DNA from: Rickettsiales bacterium
GTDB taxonomy: Bacteria > Pseudomonadota > Alphaproteobacteria > Rickettsiales > UBA1997
Assembly: GCA_947487845.1 (NCBI GenBank)
Contig: CANKYC010000045.1
Span: 1-9,449 of the forward strand
Direction of reading: 5' to 3'
DNA length: 9,449 nucleotides
Shown here: piece after piece, positions 7,459-9,449 of the stretch
Layout: every line of letters starts with the position of its first letter
Position numbering within the stretch: position 1 is the stretch's first letter
Translations under genes and position numbers: made by a program
Notes under the pieces: model-generated
Database searches by the model: none
What the model was told of the DNA's origin: nothing
The model's input: the letters and a program-made list of their open reading frames with translations, nothing else

Positions 7459-7656
7459 ATGGGTACTAAGAATAACCCGAAAAACCGGGTAAAAGCTGCT
7501 GAAAAGAAAAAATTTAACGGCAAAGAAATCGAGCCAGCTTACTATTATGGAGTTCACGCCGGACACGGCAAATACATGGCTGCAAAATATGCCGGCACGC
7601 CTCAGCTAGTTTTAAACGCTGAAAATAAACCAATGCAATGGGACGAAATTAACTAA
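7459..7656 (+). CDS. Small basic protein of unknown function (65 aa)
   Basis: I do not recognise a named family. The ATG at 7459 gives MGTKNNPKNRVKAAEKKK, a lysine/arginine-rich start. A short core follows (FNGKEIEPAYYYG, then HAGHGKYMAAKYAGTPQLVL), and the end is acidic (WDEIN). There is no signal peptide or membrane segment, so it is probably cytoplasmic. The charged N-terminus could bind nucleic acid or the ribosome, but that is a guess. The frame is open upstream to a TTG at 7414, but the added residues look non-coding and ATG 7459 is preferred. Support for a real gene comes from codon use like the neighbours, a candidate promoter upstream and a strong terminator 39 nt after the stop, which make it an isolated single-gene transcript. 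It diverges from pgk. Confidence 0.75.
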   Translation: MGTKNNPKNRVKAAEKKKFNGKEIEPAYYYGVHAGHGKYMAAKYAGTPQLVLNAENKPMQWDEIN

Positions 7657-7694
7657 TCTATTCGGCTTTAAATTTTTAGAGTCGTTTGATTTTG

Positions 7695-7729
7695 AAATCT
7701 TGCTTTACTTAAAGTTGAGCAAGATTTTT
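7695..7729 (+). terminator. Rho-independent terminator after the 65-residue gene
   Basis: A perfect 10-bp stem, AAATCTTGCT (7695-7704) with AGCAAGATTT (7718-7727), encloses a 13-nt loop and runs into a T tract (TTTTT, 7725-7729) overlapping the stem end. It begins 39 nt after the stop at 7656 and reads in the + direction. The - direction lacks a T tract. Confidence 0.65.
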
Positions 7730-7777
7730 CAGTCAAATTAATGAAGAAGAGCTGGTTAAAAATCATTAGCCGGTAAC

Positions 7778-7791
7778 TGTTAATTGTTAAT
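7778..7791 (+). repeat. Two tandem TGTTAAT heptamers just before the hydrolase start
   Basis: TGTTAAT occurs twice head to tail at 7778-7784 and 7785-7791, ending 6 nt before the hydrolase ATG. It could be an operator or a chance AT-rich repeat. The rest of the 141-nt gap 7657-7797 holds the terminator and no clear promoter. Confidence 0.4.
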
Positions 7792-7797
7792 TCGAAA

Positions 7798-8562
7798 ATG
7801 CCTGAAGTAATCATCAATGGCCCAGCTGGAAGAATCGAGGGTCGCTATCATCAAAATCCCAATCCTAAAGCACCTGTAGTTTTAGTTTTACATCCGCATC
7901 CGCTTTATGGCGGAACCATGAACAACAAAGTTACTTACAATCTTTACAAAGCATTCGTAAATAACGGCTTTTCAGCTTTGCGAATTAATTTTCGTGGCGT
8001 TGGGAAATCGCAAGGTAAATTTGATAATGGCGCTGGCGAACTTTTAGATGCCACAGCCGTTATGAACTGGCTTCACGACCAAAATATGGAAGCCACAGAA
8101 TATTGGATCGCAGGCTTTTCATTTGGTGCTTGGATCGCACTTCAAGCTGTAATGAGAAGACCAGAGCTAGAAAATTATATTTTGGTTGCGCCACCTGCAA
8201 CGAAATATGATTTTAACTTTATTGTTCCTTGCACTTCAGCTGGTTTGATTGTTCAAGGCGGAAAAGATGAAATCACCAAAGAAGCAGATTCGGCAAAATT
8301 AGCAGAAAAATTATCAGCAAGGGAAGGCGCAGAAATTATTTACCAATCAGTTCACAGCGCAGATCACTTTTTCAAAGATCACATGAAAGAGTTCGAATCA
8401 ATTATTGATGCACATATCAAACATCGTCTGGTGATGGATTCAACGAAGGTGAGAAAAGTTAAAAGAGACAGAAGAAGAAGACGTAAGAAAAAGAATATAG
8501 CGGAAGCCAAACCGGAGAGGAATCATTTTCCGGTTAAGTCTTTAACCTCGTTTGAAGAATAA
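7798..8562 (+). CDS. Alpha/beta hydrolase (COG2945-like) with a basic C-terminal tail
   Basis: A predicted serine hydrolase whose substrate is unknown. The 254 residues carry the family signature HPHPLYGGTMNNKV near residue 32, INFRGVGKSQG, then the nucleophile elbow GFSFG with Ser108, an acid in GGKDE (Asp157) and a catalytic histidine in SADHFF (His190). The triad is complete. There is no signal peptide, so a cytoplasmic enzyme, probably an esterase or thioesterase-like hydrolase, is expected. The fold should end near residue 212. The remaining roughly 40 residues are an extension rich in Lys and Arg, including five arginines in a row (225-229) followed by three lysines (230-232). Such a tail is not part of the catalytic fold and may bind nucleic acid, membrane or a partner. 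ATG 7798 gives a normal N-terminus but lacks a Shine-Dalgarno. The 3' end overlaps the convergent downstream gene by 21 nt. Confidence 0.88.
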   Translation: MPEVIINGPAGRIEGRYHQNPNPKAPVVLVLHPHPLYGGTMNNKVTYNLYKAFVNNGFSALRINFRGVGKSQGKFDNGAGELLDATAVMNWLHDQNMEATEYWIAGFSFGAWIALQAVMRRPELENYILVAPPATKYDFNFIVPCTSAGLIVQGGKDEITKEADSAKLAEKLSAREGAEIIYQSVHSADHFFKDHMKEFESIIDAHIKHRLVMDSTKVRKVKRDRRRRRKKKNIAEAKPERNHFPVKSLTSFEE

Positions 8563-9449
8563 TTTATTTGAAATTTGATTTGTCTTGCTTTTCTCGGTTT
8601 TGGTTCTAGCGGGGCTTAAGCTTGCATTTGGAGTTTCTTTAGTTGAATCTAAATAACTTAGTAAATTTTTAACAACTCCCTCGCCATGTAATTTTTCAAT
8701 TTGAGATAATAATTCATATTGATCAATTACATCTGATCTCTCTAAGACTTTTGTTTTACCATCTAAACTATCAAACTCTTCATATTTAGTAGGTTGAGTA
8801 TTATTAGTAGGTCGTTCAATAAGTTTATCATAAAAATCTGTTTTTTTAGAAATAAAATCTTCCAGCTCTTCCAGCTTTTCAACCTTGAGTTCTGCTTCTT
8901 TGATATAAAGATATACTTCTTCAAATTTGATTCTTCCATCAATGCAAGAGGCAAGTATTTTAGGATCATATTTTTGAACTGCACTTTCAAAAATATTTTT
9001 CCAATTTATATCTAAATTGTTTGCAGCAACAAGTTCTTGATTATTACATAAATAATCAAAAATATCCTTTAAATTTTTAACTTCTTTCTTTTCGATATAT
9101 CCTTTAATTGAATTCTCTAATTCTTTATTAACTTTTTGGTCAACTTCCGAACTATGATCGGTAAAAATTGAATCAATTCTTTCTTTTAAAGAATTGATTC
9201 TAGGTGTGGTTTTATTTTTTTTTAAAAAATTTAATATGGATTCTTCTGACTGGCTTTGATCAAGGTTAGAAACGGTTTCTGATTGTTTTTGATCGAAGTT
9301 AGGAACGGCTTTTGATTTCTGCAATTCCATAGGATCGCTGCTATTAATAACGTCAGATAATAATTCCTTTAACATTTCTTTAGTTTCGGTAGTAGTTTCG
9401 TTGCTTTCTATTTTATTTAGAATTTCTTCAATTTTTTCGACCCAACTAT
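8542..9449 (-). CDS. Hypothetical charged, probably helical protein, partial (5' end beyond window)
   Basis: I do not recognise this protein. The frame stays open past the first in-window ATG (9375) to the window edge, reading a charged stretch such as EKIEEILNKIESNETTTETKE. The true start probably lies outside, and about 302 codons are seen. The sequence is rich in Glu, Lys, Asn, Asp and Ser. Segments such as ELKVEKLEELEDF suggest coiled coil or helical bundles, separated by low-complexity linkers. Two 11-residue repeats (AVPNFDQKQSE, TVSNLDQSQSE) lie near the N-terminal side. There is no membrane segment in the visible part. The C-terminus is basic (SPARTKTEKSK...FFKRG). It is more AT-rich than its neighbours and its composition differs from the enzymes around it, so recent acquisition, rapid evolution or an effector-like role are possible but unproven. 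The stop overlaps the hydrolase 3' end by 21 nt. Confidence 0.7.
   Translation of the reverse strand, partial: SWVEKIEEILNKIESNETTTETKEMLKELLSDVINSSDPMELQKSKAVPNFDQKQSETVSNLDQSQSEESILNFLKKNKTTPRINSLKERIDSIFTDHSSEVDQKVNKELENSIKGYIEKKEVKNLKDIFDYLCNNQELVAANNLDINWKNIFESAVQKYDPKILASCIDGRIKFEEVYLYIKEAELKVEKLEELEDFISKKTDFYDKLIERPTNNTQPTKYEEFDSLDGKTKVLERSDVIDQYELLSQIEKLHGEGVVKNLLSYLDSTKETPNASLSPARTKTEKSKTNQISNKLFFKRG
9244..9309 (-). repeat. Tandem 33-nt repeat inside the hypothetical gene
   Basis: Two adjacent 33-nt units, 9244-9276 and 9277-9309, agree at 26 of 33 positions by hand comparison. They keep the reading frame and encode 11-residue units ending in QSE. Four of the seven differences leave the residue unchanged or conservatively changed, which suggests an old duplication maintained as protein. 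Confidence 0.75.

Noticed and set aside
8532..8547. GGTTAA/TTAACC hairpin as a shared terminator
   Set aside because: The stem is short, lacks a T tract in both directions and lies inside coding sequence.
8794..9015. Open + strand frame of 73 codons opposite the hypothetical gene
   Set aside because: It is a Phe/Ile-rich shadow of the AT-rich - strand gene, with no start signal.

Overview
The window is AT-rich bacterial DNA, densely packed, with overlapping genes and almost no intergenic space. The phosphoserine aminotransferase is of the subtype found in Alphaproteobacteria. Together with the base composition this suggests an AT-rich alphaproteobacterium, possibly a host-associated or Rickettsiales/Holosporales-like lineage. 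It retains serine synthesis and a glycolytic enzyme, unlike Rickettsia itself. The lineage is an inference; no rRNA or other marker is present.

Layout. Positions 1-279 hold no confident gene. They contain a large imperfect palindrome (104-258, arms about 65 nt) resembling a non-autonomous mobile or palindromic repeat element, ending 21 nt before the first gene. Positions 280-6129 are a tight four-gene + strand operon: serA, serC, serB and a 953-residue FAD/Fe-S oxidoreductase of the YdiJ type, with a 3-nt gap or short overlaps at each junction. Phosphoglycerate kinase (pgk, - strand, 6126-7322) converges on it, with the two stop codons overlapping in a TTAA. A divergent promoter region (7323-7458) separates pgk from a 65-residue protein of unknown function (7459-7656), followed by a good intrinsic terminator (7695-7729). 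Next is an alpha/beta hydrolase with a very basic C-terminal tail (7798-8562). Last is a - strand gene of unknown function that overlaps the hydrolase end and stays open to the window edge (8542-9449, partial).

How the genes work together. Pgk interconverts 1,3-bisphosphoglycerate and 3-phosphoglycerate. SerA, SerC and SerB turn 3-phosphoglycerate into L-serine. The most interesting point is the fourth operon gene. E. coli-type SerA can also reduce 2-oxoglutarate to D-2-hydroxyglutarate, and YdiJ-type flavoproteins have been linked to oxidation of D-2-hydroxyglutarate. The operon may therefore encode serine synthesis together with the dehydrogenase that recycles its by-product and pulls the unfavourable first step forward. 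The three Ser enzymes also look like a mosaic: a short E. coli-type SerA, an alphaproteobacterial-type SerC, and a short SerB close to the animal cytosolic phosphoserine phosphatase.
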